Source: Paramacrobiotus metropolitanus (Eukaryota; Tardigrada; Eutardigrada; Parachela; Macrobiotidae). Taken from it: a stretch of DNA of 18,407 nt. Below, one piece after another: positions 11,401 through 18,407 of this stretch. The first letter of the stretch is position 1. Each line of letters opens with the position of its first letter. A model generated the notes under the pieces. That model was not told the origin of the DNA and made no database searches. It saw only the letters and a program-made list of their open reading frames with translations. The stretch is taken from positions 1 through 18,407 of the forward strand of contig NW_026570692.1 in NCBI RefSeq assembly GCF_019649055.1. The letters run 5' to 3'. Made by a program: the position numbers and the translations under genes.

Positions 11401-14400
11401 AAGCGCAAGTATTTTTTGGTAAAATTATCCTGGCTGGCTAGCTTGCTTTAAACAGCATATTCATTTTGCATAATACAAGTATAAGAAAACCTGCGACCGG
11501 CCGGCCGGTGCTGTTAAGCTGATTTTCTACCCGTTTGCGTCCCTCTTGCTAGAGAAAACAGCCATGACGACAAATATATCCATAGTGAACCTCTGTACCA
11601 TAGTAAACTTTTATTTGTCCGCAACACAGGTGATACCGCACTAGGCCGGCACATACAAACCTGTCTGCGAGTACGTACGTATAAGTACATTCGTACCGGC
11701 TATTTCGAAGTCGTCAACAGCGCCCGAAGATGATGAAGAAGAGACATACGCTGTAAGCAAAGGTTTTCTGAAAGGCATGCTATCTCACTCTTGCTGCGTG
11801 AACAGTCTTGAAAAAGAATCTACACATTTATGCCAGGGACGTCTTCGTATGGCTCCAGCACAGCAAAACGGTGTCGCTGTTGATTTTGAAGTCTCATGCA
11901 AAAATCCTGCTCACAATGAAATTAAAAAATCCTGCTCACAATGAAAGTATCCAACATTACATCCAGTGGGTGGTGATCGAAAATTTTTCGCTGCCATTGT
12001 CACGAGTGTTAACCGCTCCTTTACTTGGACTGAAAAGACCGTGATAAAAGTTTTAAATTTTCGACAATTCCCTGCACGGCTGCACCTTTGTTTTTATGAT
12101 ATCACAACGATAATGATTCCGAATGTTATTTACGTTAGATATAGATGTGCCATGATGGTAAATCTAGTCGGAGTCGGACAGATATGGTTAAGTGGAGCAG
12201 TTGCTCAAAGCTTCTATATGCTAATTATTTGACGCGTCAGAGTTTTTATACTTTTTTCGGCGATAACGCGGCAGCCGGATATAGCGCGCACATTTTAGGG
12301 CTGATGCGCTAAGCTCAAAAACCGATTAAGAAACCGATCCGATTACAGTAATGTTTTTTCATCCTGATTCATGTGACCGCACCTCCCGAAAGCGTCTATT
12401 GGGCAATCTGAAACACTTCCGGTTGCACAAAATCTTAATCGCAATCGGTTAAGCAAAAGCGATTAAGAAATTTTCGGAATTTTCTTAATCGGTAAAAGTC
12501 TTAATCGGTTAGCGATTATTTTGGGGTTGTTTCGCTAGCCGTTACGAATCTACGATGTCTGACGGCCTAACTAGGGATACTGGTCCGGGGCGCTTTTTCG
12601 GGGTCCATATTGCCGAATTTTTCGTTTGGCTTCGGGAAATTTTCGTATCGCTTGATTTTAAATCGCTTTTGCGCACCTGTTGTGATTAACCGATTAATAA
12701 ACCGATTAAAAACCCGAGCGATTAAGACATTTTCTGGAGAAAATGTCTTAATCGGAATCGTAATCGCTTCTGAAGATGCTTAGCGCATCAGCCTGTTTGA
12801 GTTTAAATCGATAATTGTTTTGAGCACTGAATGCATTAATGTACAATACAGAACTGTTTACGAGCCGGTTGTGATGGTTTTTCTCGTAAGAGGAGTGCAA
12901 ACGGGTAGAAATTCCGCCTGACTCTGGTGAGCACGTTTCGACAAATTTTACGGGCAAACAATTGTGCCGGTGTTCTGCGGCCAAGTGATGGCCTTCAGAC
13001 TAATGAACGAACTTCTGACTTGCAGGCAGGCCCGCGTTGGAGGGGCGGTGGGGCGGCCGCCCCCCTCAGTTTCAGTTTGTCGACGCCGGGGGGGCCGACT
13101 TCAAGATCTGGCGCAGACGAGCCGCCAGGGGGGCGCTTTAAATTTTTAATAATTTTTGATTTTTTTCGAATTTTTCAAAAATAAATAATGCGTTTTTTTC
13201 AATGTTTTAGGTTTTACGTTTTTTCAATTTTTTTCATTAAAATTATTTTTAAAAAACAGTCCGCCCCCCGGCGGATTTCCCAAAATTTGGCCGCCCCCCG
13301 GCGCTTTTTGAACTCCACGCCGCTCCCCCCCCCTACCCAAAAGATGCCAGCGCGGGCCTGCTTGCAGGCAAGTGCAACTTCTAATACAACGGAATAGGGT
13401 TCAAACTGCTACTTCCGTAATACCGATCATGACCCTTCCAAAGAAAGTTCTCCAGCACCGTTACTGTCTTTCGAAGATATACTGTGCTGTAGTCACAAGT
13501 TAGGCCACAGAGTGCGGAAATTTGCACACAAATTGCTCGGTGTTCAAGGCAGCGTGTGTAATGCCCAGCAGGGAACGACAGCCGCCAGGCCAAACAGTGG
13601 TCGAAGTTGTGACCGCCGCTACAGTATGCCAGCGGGAATACTCGTATATTCCGTACCGTTTGGCTTTCATTTGAGAATGCAAGTCCAAATGCGACAAGAT
13701 GTCGTTCAACAGCGAAGGCGTCAAATCGCGGATACAGGCAGTCAGCATCAATGCACCAACTTCGCTACCTAAGGAAGCAGAACATATTAGTCTCACTCAA
13801 TCTTCAACTCCCTGCACGGGCTGGCAACCCCGTGGAGAGGGGGAGTGTTTAAAGCAGCGAATAAGAAAACGTCTCCCAGTTCAAGTTAAAAACGAAGATT
13901 GAGAGTGATTTCCAGAGCTTTGCGCGTCCGGAGTTGTTCTTTTACGGAATAAGATACGCAAAATTTTAAGTTGGTCTGAGAAAATTTCATTTCATACATT
14001 TTAAAACTGTTTTCTTATGACAACGTACAAATATCCGCGATAGGATGAAAGAAACAAAAAATTTACTTTTGAAAAGTTTTACTTTTTTTGAATAGCTATA
14101 ATGAACTTCGTTTTATGGAAATGCACGAAATAAATTTGTGCCTGTCTATGGCATCAAAAGTTGAAAATTCAAGTTAGTTTGGTCGGGGTGCGTCCACGGT
14201 GAAGCTACACCAGCTATATAGCTGGTCTACGCCGTAGACCGAAGTTGCAACTCTGATGAGTACAGCGACCAATCAAGCCGAAAGGCGGGGCCAATTAGCT
14301 CCACGGAGTTGCAACTCCCTGCGGGGAGTTGAAGATTGAGTGTAACTATTAAACTAACTGTTAGAAAATCCATGTACTCGTAATTCACCATAGTTTATTT

Positions 14401-15728
14401 GATAGAGTTTTGTTGTGTGAGCGGAGAAGCGGCTCACGTACAGCGAAAAAATATTTCAAATGATTTCAACGTATTGCGCCGTGGTGCAGTGGTACTGCCT
14501 ACGCGGATCTAACGACGTAGCCGGGGTTCGATTCCCCCATCGGCGCCTTTTTCAGCCGTTTCTCGGTTTCCAGTGGATAGCGCCCTGCTTATTTGTTGGT
14601 TACAACTTTCAGCTGACAACGTCTCCGGAACTATCTTTCGAAGTTTTTACCGTTTCTATGCTTGTTAAATAGTTGTTGCAAATGCAAAATTTTAGGACTG
14701 TTTTCGTCCAACCTAACGAAGTTGTGACGGTTTGTCGCTTGCAAAATATGCATTATGTTTTAGAACGTTTCTCTACGTAGTGTTTCGGTTCGTTTAAATA
14801 GAAAATAATAAATACTACATGTTGCGCATTTTAATTAAAGACAGGAGCGCCTAAAGAGCTGCTAACTGGCAACTGCTGTATGCTGCTAACCCGGTTTGCA
14901 AGGGATATGTTCGTTTGGGCAGAATACTCGATGTGATACAGGCGGCAGATCTGTACGGCTGATCATATGCCTTTCCAGGACGTTCGATAACATTTCAGCC
15001 ATCCATTGCGTGGGTTTCGCGTCTGTTGCAAGACTGACGATGACAAACAAGCAGCCATCCTGTTCGACGCGCAAATGAAATCGGCAACAGTCTGTCCAAT
15101 ATTCCCTTGTCAATGCCATTCTAGCTCGAAGAGCATCACGAACATGCTTGATGATACGATATTTATCGGATGGATCACTTAGAACGGCTTTGGCCTGGCT
15201 AAAAGGGATGAAATGCTTGGTATACAGCAAACGGCTCCGGCGATCCAGCAAGGATGGATTGGATGGTAACTCACTGGCAACCTGACTTTCGTGAACCAGT
15301 TGATAGAAAGCCTTGCGTGCAGGGGCGTTCGTATTGGAAATTTCCGTTCTAATATAAAACATCCAACACCCCAATGCACAACCCGTAAGGTTATTCAACA
15401 TAACGGCTGGCCGGAATCGAAACGGTCCGTTATCTTCATCCCGAAGTGCCACAAAGATTTGAACATTTTGGAAATCTTCCCTGGAACAAAGCTCAGTGTC
15501 TCAGTAGGATGGCAGTGGCCAGACGTCTTGCATGTGCATCCATCGAGGCTCGACCAGTGTGGAATTGAAGTGAATGAAAGAGTATTCGCCCACGATATCC
15601 TGAATGTATCCTAACCACCACGTGTCGTGGCAGCTGCGAATGGCAACAACGTTACGATAGCTGATTTGACTGGTATCCGCCAGTAACGGCTGATACCGCG
15701 GCATCGCTTCCAACGAATCCAGAGAGGT
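5297..15728 (-). CDS. F-box protein with N-terminal Tudor-like segment (four exons, 5' incomplete)
   Basis: The gene model joins 15728-14891, 13768-13657, 8535-7798 and 5420-5297. Intron phases are 1, 2 and 2, every junction is GT-AG, and the joined frame stays open to the TGA at 5299-5297. The visible protein is 603 residues. Residues 25-72 (WWLGYIQDI, FIHFNS, WMHMQDVWPLP) resemble a small beta-barrel of Tudor/chromo type, which is my inference. Residues 90-275 form an unnamed conserved-looking region (ALRDEDNGPFRFRPA, YTKHFIPF, CRFHLRVEQDGCLFVIVSL). The F-box starts at residue 295 (LTPSLLNDILSHLDL) and runs through VCALW at 318-322. F-boxes bind Skp1 in SCF ubiquitin ligases; the remaining 280 residues would face the substrate or scaffold. 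The order recalls uncharacterised invertebrate F-box proteins, which I could not verify. Codon 76 is an in-frame TGA, so the allele may be a pseudogene. Confidence 0.85.
5515..5560 (+). repeat. 16-base direct repeat, period 30
   Basis: GTTCGCTACATGATGT occurs at 5515-5530 and 5545-5560, separated by related GTTCG/CGCTAC fragments, which suggests replication slippage inside intron 4. Confidence 0.9.
6878..7757. mobile_element. TIR-bounded element of 880 bases
   Basis: The left end at 6878-6930 (ACCAGGGTCCGGTCACCGG onward) is the inverted copy of 7706-7757, about 85 percent identical with one gap, including a shared T6GTTT inner edge. No clear TSD is seen. No transposase or ORF is present between the ends, so it is non-autonomous. 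An AATAAA-containing stretch lies near 7166. Confidence 0.8.
7798..8535 (-). CDS. F-box gene exon C: second half of F-box and substrate-side region
   Basis: This 738-base exon is entered in phase 2 after TTTTTTCGTAG and left in phase 2 at a strong GTAAGTAC donor (7797). The first base completes the R codon, and VCALWQLLL then closes the F-box helix. The rest, about 240 residues, has no named domain that I recognise. Notable blocks are LTLLSVPPPD, IKLPILVLKDH, LQITIPKLLLPC, MHMTSRLMCALNDNFPPVT and PDDWQSIRNYLLL. There is no tandem leucine-rich, WD or kelch pattern. No internal stop is present. Confidence 0.88.
9114..9151. repeat. Perfect 16-base hairpin with 6-base loop
   Basis: AAAAGTCGATGTACTT at 9114-9129 pairs exactly with 9136-9151 across the loop AACGTC. 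TTAACG-type words flank it on both sides and loosely extend the symmetry. It could be a remnant of a foldback element or a structured RNA; nothing shows transcription. Confidence 0.9.
9735..9812 (+). repeat. Diverged direct repeat, copy 1
   Basis: This copy shares AACTATTAGTTTTAC, CGCTGAT and ATGTCTGTTA blocks in the same order with 10131-10205, about three quarters identical by eye and offset by roughly 396 bases. It is probably an old repeat family; no boundaries are defined. Confidence 0.6.
10131..10205 (+). repeat. Diverged direct repeat, copy 2
   Basis: This is the partner of 9735-9812, with a 3-base deletion before ATGTCTGTTA. The sequence downstream of the two copies does not align. 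Confidence 0.6.
10530..10821. mobile_element. TIR element filled with TAACTC words
   Basis: TTCCAGACCTTGGCAGT at 10530-10546 and its inverted copy at 10805-10821 (one mismatch) bound a 292-base segment. The interior holds TAACTC eight times and GAGTTA once, often extended to TTAACTC or GTAACTCGC, at irregular spacing. I see no TSD and no ORF. Confidence 0.65.
11900..11945 (+). repeat. 25-base-period tandem duplication
   Basis: AAAAATCCTGCTCACAATGAA occurs at 11900-11920 and again at 11925-11945. The shift of 25 is not a multiple of three, so it changes frame in the weak plus-strand open frame that covers it. Confidence 0.9.
12299..12793. mobile_element. TIR element filled with CGATTA/TAATCG words
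   Basis: Perfect 16-base inverted termini GGCTGATGCGCTAAGC lie at 12299-12314 and 12778-12793. Between them the word CGATTA or TAATCG occurs 12 times in both orientations, unevenly spaced. No clear TSD is present (CATTTTAG on the left, TGTTTGAG on the right, five of eight matching). No coding sequence is present. Confidence 0.75.
12719..12754. repeat. 17-base perfect palindrome, 2-base centre
   Basis: CGATTAAGACATTTTCT at 12719-12735 and its exact reverse complement at 12738-12754 are separated by GG. A similar smaller hairpin lies at 12460-12470 and 12481-12491 (CGATTAAGAAA). Both are built on the same CGATTAAG word. Confidence 0.9.
13017..13375. mobile_element. Foldback element with G/C-tract shoulders and 7-base TSD
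   Basis: The segment is flanked by perfect AACTTCT copies at 13010-13016 and 13376-13382. Its ends are inverted repeats built on ACTTGC and CAGGCCCGCG followed by TTGG or CTGG, with a 4-base insertion in the right arm. Just inside are runs of G or C of six to eight bases (GGGGGGG near 13087, CCCCCCCC near 13324, and two CCGCCCCCCGGCG units near 13262 and 13292), and the core is extremely AT-rich. TSD length is compatible with a hAT-like or P-like element whose 8-base TSD has lost one match. No ORF is credible. Confidence 0.8.
13657..13768 (-). CDS. F-box gene exon B: first half of the F-box
   Basis: This 112-base exon opens after TTCTGCTTCCTTAG in phase 1 and closes at ACG|GTACGG in phase 2. 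It encodes 36 full residues ending LTPSLLNDILSHLDLHSQ and MKAK. With the two split codons it supplies G at the left junction and R at the right. The L-x-P-x-x-L-x-x-x-I-L-S-x-L-D-L pattern is the classical first helix pair of an F-box. The open frame on this strand continues into the intron to about 13500, but the splice fit to exon C is exact. Confidence 0.85.
13790..14346. mobile_element. TA-flanked MITE with promoter-like interior
   Basis: The ends at 13794-13837 and 14299-14342 are inverted repeats of 44 bases with about seven mismatches. The first 22 bases (CACTCAATCTTCAACTCC and on) differ once. TA flanks both sides (13788-13789 and 14347-14348). The interior has a perfect 18-base palindrome at 14209-14226, a second palindrome at 14224-14240, GGAGTTGCAACTCC near 14304-14317, and CCAAT plus GGCGGGGCC boxes near 14269-14294. 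No transposase is present. Confidence 0.75.
14475..14551 (+). ncRNA. tRNA-like Pol III unit (degenerate tRNA or SINE head)
   Basis: An A box, TGGTGCAGTGG, lies at 14482-14492 and fits TRGYNNARNNG exactly. A B box, GGTTCGATTCC, lies at 14525-14535 and is a perfect match. The spacing is that of a tRNA. GCGCCG and CGGCGC at the ends can pair as an acceptor stem, and a TTTTT terminator follows at 14547-14551. The T arm is good. The anticodon arm is not: CTACG/CGTAG closes a 12-base loop instead of seven, and the D stem pairs poorly. It is therefore probably a tRNA pseudogene or a short tRNA-derived SINE, possibly still transcribed. It lies antisense to the F-box gene inside intron 2. Confidence 0.65.
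14891..15728 (-). CDS. F-box gene exon A: Tudor-like segment and conserved middle region
   Basis: The acceptor is TTTTTCTAG at 15737-15729. The exon is 838 bases in phase 0, giving 279 codons plus one base. The donor is G|GTTAGC at 14890. If the donor were not used the frame would stop at a TAG three bases later (14888-14886), so the splice matters. The in-frame TGA lies at 15503-15501 between PLPSY and DTEL. Translation is convincing on both sides of it, so one reading frame spans the whole exon. The start codon is not in this exon. Confidence 0.85.
15501..15503 (-). other. In-frame TGA inside exon A
   Basis: The stop follows VWPLPSY and precedes DTELCSREDFQNVQIFVALRDEDNGP, with the same frame continuing for 203 codons to the exon end. 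No phase-compatible small intron removes it. It may be a nonsense allele, a sequencing error, translational readthrough or, least likely, selenocysteine. Confidence 0.95.
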
Positions 15729-15806
15729 CTAGAAAAATTACAAGCACGAGAATAATACGCACGAAAACAAAGTGAGACAAAATTATGAAATTGCAAGCTG
15801 GAACAC

Positions 15807-15839
15807 TAAAAATGTTGACACGATTTCGCTTGGCGCCAT
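15807..15839 (-). CDS. Possible first exon (MAPSEI...) of the F-box gene
   Basis: An ATG at 15839-15837 lies in a strong AACAATGGC initiation context. Two downstream GT sites (15821 and 15806) would both join exon A in phase 0 across an intron of about 80 to 90 bases, giving MAPSEI or MAPSEIVSTFL before TSLDSLEAM. Both donors are poor (GTGTCA, GTGTTC). The true start may be further upstream. Confidence 0.25.
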
Positions 15840-15878
15840 TGTTAACGAGGAACTCTGCCATTGTTAACGAGGAACTCT
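15835..15878. repeat. Perfect 22-base tandem duplication at an ATG context
   Basis: GCCATTGTTAACGAGGAACTCT followed by a second identical copy covers 15835-15856 and 15857-15878. On the minus strand each copy presents AACAATGGC, so the putative start codon is duplicated out of frame. Confidence 0.95.
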
Positions 15879-17477
15879 CGATTCTTCGAAAAACGTTTAC
15901 TGGGTAGCTTATGAAATTGTCTATCGAATAAGCTAAAGCAGTTTACATTATGTTAAGAAGTTTGAGAAGAACAAACCAAAAGCAGAGAGGGCTATTTTGT
16001 TCGGCCACCCGTTAAAGCGGTTGTCAAAAGTTGGACACAAGTTATAGACCCTTGTCCAGCATGCTTTTTTTAAATTTAAAAATAAACTTCAAAAATTTTC
16101 AAATTCGTTTTCAAACTTGAAAAAAATTATGGAAGCCTGGATCGGTGTAAGAATGCTGTTCATGGGTATCTGCATTTACGTGCAAATTATGAAGGAAATC
16201 AGGGCATAATGAGACTGGGTACACCTGAATGCATTTACTAGTAAGTAAGATATTTGTCGTCCTCATACATATATCCGCAACCGGATGTCACGCCCGAAAA
16301 CGGATTTTACGCCCATGTTTGCCATTATTATTTGCATCACGTTCTGCAAGTAGTGCCACTGCCATAGCAATCATCCATAAATTTTGAATGTACGGGCCAT
16401 AAGCCCTACCGGTAGCCGCGCCCGCCTATGATCACTTCAGCCAACGTTCAATTCTGCGGGGGCTCACTTCGGCCAATGCGCATTTCGGCAACAGTGACAG
16501 CCACTGACAGGTTCTTATATAATTACAAGAAACAGCCTCGGCTTCGCCTCCGCGTTCTTGTGGTCAACGGCCACTTTATTTACTTTGCAATTAATATTTA
16601 TTAAAATAACATATTTCGTCGAAGCATAATCGGTACATCGTATTAGCGCAAAAAACGGATTTGATATAGAAACACGGATTTGATTTTTATACGGGTATGA
16701 TTTTTTCAATCATTTCATTATTCTCTCAAATCACCATACCCTATTAATAACATCTATACTTCGTATGGAAAGACAGTTTTATATGTTTCGGATGAGTGAT
16801 TCACAAAAAAACGCATATGGTACACAGGTCTGCATGTCGGTTCATGCAAATCGCTTTCAGCGCTGACTGATAACGCCTTAGCAGTTATAATTTTATCTCG
16901 TTTCGCACGAGTATTGTCGTGGCTTGGCAGATTTTGTACGAAAATACAAAGACTGACTTCAGATGCCAAGCACCTGTCGGCAGCTATCTTATACACATAC
17001 CTACTAGTAATCCTGTATTTTATCGACAAAAGCTCAGTTGCATACACTTTGTGTATTTTTATATACTTGATGTATTTTTGTTATGTTTTACATTAAAATT
17101 TTTTCCTTTTTTTAATTTTTAAAAAGGGATACGCTCTCATGCATCGTCATTGTGAAAAACTGGGAAAATAGGGTGATCAGCCGCTGCACTTTCCAGTCAC
17201 CCATTTTGCGCGTTTTTTGCTTGCGCACCTACGTACGGTATAATAATTATAATGCGTAACGGGACTTTCGACCGCATTATTAAAAAACGCTATTATAATA
17301 TTGATAAACCTCCATAAAATACGAGTAGTATACACGGAAAAACCTCTATGAATCTTGGTGTACAAGTACCTTAAAATATTAGGTTTTTCTTCATATTTTG
17401 TTCTTGATAGTTGGTTATAAAATCTGCCTCTGATCAGTAATTACAATGGAAGCCAAAATTGTCTTACATTCGGTCCG

Positions 17478-17528
17478 GGACCAAATGACCAATAAAAATA
17501 AATGGCCCAGGACCAAATGACCAATAAA
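17478..17528 (+). repeat. 19-base direct repeat, period 32
   Basis: GGACCAAATGACCAATAAA is exact at 17478-17496 and 17510-17528, just outside the long inverted repeat. Confidence 0.9.
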
Positions 17529-17563
17529 CAGAAAACGCGCAAGAATACGAATACTTGTTCCTG

Positions 17564-17890
17564 GCGCATTTCCCAACGAAAACCATCAGGCGATATCTCA
17601 AACGAAAGACAAAAAAATTTCAAGAATTTCGATACCAAACGGGTCATCCTTCATGAGATCTAAGAGAAAATCGAGCCATTTTAGTTTATCGTAGACAAAG
17701 CGCACGATTTCTGTGTGAAAACTGAAACCAAACCGCGGATGCAAATCCTATGCTATGTCTACGAGAAACTTTAGATGCCTGGATTATCTCTTAGATCTTA
17801 TAAAGAACGCTTTGTTCGGTATCAAAATTCTTGAAATTTTTTCCTCATTCGTTTGAGATATTGGTCGACGGTTTTCGTTGGGAAATGCGC
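17564..17890. repeat. Long inverted repeat (about 147-base arms, 32-base spacer)
   Basis: The left arm 17564-17710 and right arm 17743-17890 are reverse complements, roughly three quarters identical by eye. The outer blocks GCGCATTTCCCAACGAAAACC, ATATCTCAAACGAA and AAATTTCAAGAATTT and the inner block AGATCTAAGAGA are conserved. Transcribed, it would form a long imperfect hairpin. It may be a foldback element or a hairpin small-RNA source. No ORF is credible. Confidence 0.85.
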
Positions 17891-18407
17891 AAGGTGTAAG
17901 TGTAAATGTCAGCAGGCCGATGGCCAGTCAAAAATTTGGCTATTTGAGTACAGAAAAGTGCTTGGTTGAGCGAGTTCTGTGATTACATAAGTGTAAGACA
18001 ATTTTGGCGTCCATTGTATGTATAAGGCGCAGTATGCATCATTATGCATCTGCATATACGTACTTATATAATTATATGTATATATAGGTACCACTTCCGC
18101 ACTTCGTATAAACATCTAAAATACTTCATATAATATCACTTTATAAATACTTCACTTCACAAATCTGGAGAGAGATCTACGCAGACTACAGAGAGTACGC
18201 ACAATAACAGAGATAGTATGACCTACGGACTTCTGAATTTTGGGAGCAGCTAAAAATAATTAGACACTGTGAATGAGTCGGCATATCCGCATATGTAATT
18301 TTTCACATGCGCCATGAAATACTAACCGATAACGGTGATTACTTAAACACATTAAAAACATAATCGCCTTGTGACTGTAAATTAAACCGATTCTAATCAC
18401 GGTAAGC
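17891..18407. other. No gene seen
   Basis: AT-rich sequence with TA-rich microsatellite-like stretches near 18040-18090. No motif, RNA or bounded repeat was recognised. Confidence 0.5.

Larger units (their letters stand above)
8536..13656 (-). other. Intron 3 of the F-box gene (5121 bases)
   Basis: This phase-2 intron (donor GTACGG, acceptor TTTTTTCGTAG) splits the F-box. It holds three TIR-bounded elements (10530-10821, 12299-12793, 13017-13375), a strong hairpin (9114-9151), a diverged direct repeat (9735-9812 and 10131-10205), and a 25-base tandem duplication (11900-11945). On the plus strand 11645-11942 is open for about 99 codons with an acidic stretch, and 10971-11159 is open up to a GTAAGT. 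Neither is recognisable. Between 8590 and 9110, and between 10210 and 10500, I see nothing definable. Confidence 0.8.
13769..14890 (-). other. Intron 2 of the F-box gene (1122 bases)
   Basis: The donor is GTTAGC and the acceptor is TTCTGCTTCCTTAG, in phase 1. About half of the intron is a TIR element (13790-14346), and a tRNA-like Pol III unit lies at 14475-14551 on the opposite strand. The remaining bases show no gene. A CTAAT branch-site candidate at 13790-13786 straddles the element boundary. Confidence 0.8.
15729..17563. other. 5' flank of the F-box gene, no other gene seen
   Basis: Apart from the duplication at 15835-15878 and the weak first-exon candidate, the stretch is AT-rich with T and A runs near 16065-16130 and 17090-17125. 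Open frames at 16515-16709 and 16754-17122 have no motifs. No TATA-type promoter can be assigned with confidence. Confidence 0.5.

Noticed and set aside
13500-13656. Continuation of the exon B frame as coding (WHTVAAVTTSTTVWPGG...)
   Set aside because: It runs past a GTACGG donor whose use joins VCALW and completes the F-box. The remaining open frame is intron read-through and ends without a match in the next frame.
14476-14546. Functional tRNA gene
   Set aside because: The anticodon loop would be 12 bases and the D stem does not pair, so I call it tRNA-like only.
15458-15503. A 44-base intron (GTCTGG...TTCCAG) that would remove the in-frame TGA
   Set aside because: It is too short to be plausible and shifts the frame into an early stop. 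No donor of the right phase exists nearby.
15501-15503. Selenocysteine codon
   Set aside because: No redox motif surrounds it, F-box proteins are not known selenoproteins, and I could not identify a SECIS core by eye. It is kept only as a remote option.

Overview
This is eukaryotic, intron-bearing genomic DNA. It looks like an invertebrate metazoan, and I would guess an arachnid or tick-like arthropod. The reasons are that CpG is not depleted, the splice sites are ordinary GT-AG, there is a decayed LINE of the CR1/L2/Jockey superclade, and small inverted-repeat elements are dense. No bacterial operons, rRNA or CRISPR are present.

The main content is one split gene on the minus strand, from 15728 down to 5297. 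Four coding exons (15728-14891, 13768-13657, 8535-7798, 5420-5297) join through three introns in matching phase (1, 2, 2). They give a continuous frame of 603 codons plus stop, incomplete only at the 5' end. The product is an F-box protein. A small Tudor/chromo-barrel-like segment comes first, then a conserved middle region. The F-box follows and is split by intron 3 between K-R and V-C-A-L-W, and a long C-terminal substrate-side region ends the protein. The F-box predicts a Skp1-binding SCF ubiquitin-ligase adaptor; the target is unknown. One in-frame TGA at 15503-15501 interrupts an otherwise intact gene and is the most important thing to check.

Layout: 1-1080 is saturated with GTCGG/CCGAC. 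959-1972 may be a solo LTR. 2142-4026 is a TA-flanked element with 92-base terminal inverted repeats that differ at one base; it encloses a broken LINE reverse transcriptase (2580-3777). 4029-5296 has no gene that I can see. 5297-15728 is the F-box gene, whose introns hold at least five TIR-bounded miniature elements (6878-7757, 10530-10821, 12299-12793, 13017-13375, 13790-14346), a strong hairpin and a tRNA-like Pol III unit. 15729-18407 is 5' flank with a duplicated ATG context and a long inverted repeat (17564-17890).

A recurring theme is that several small elements are filled with one short word in both orientations but not in tandem: TAACTC in one and CGATTA in another. Similar word saturation (GTCGG, AACATA) occurs where element ends are not visible. 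The nature of this word-saturated class is the open question here, beside the internal stop.
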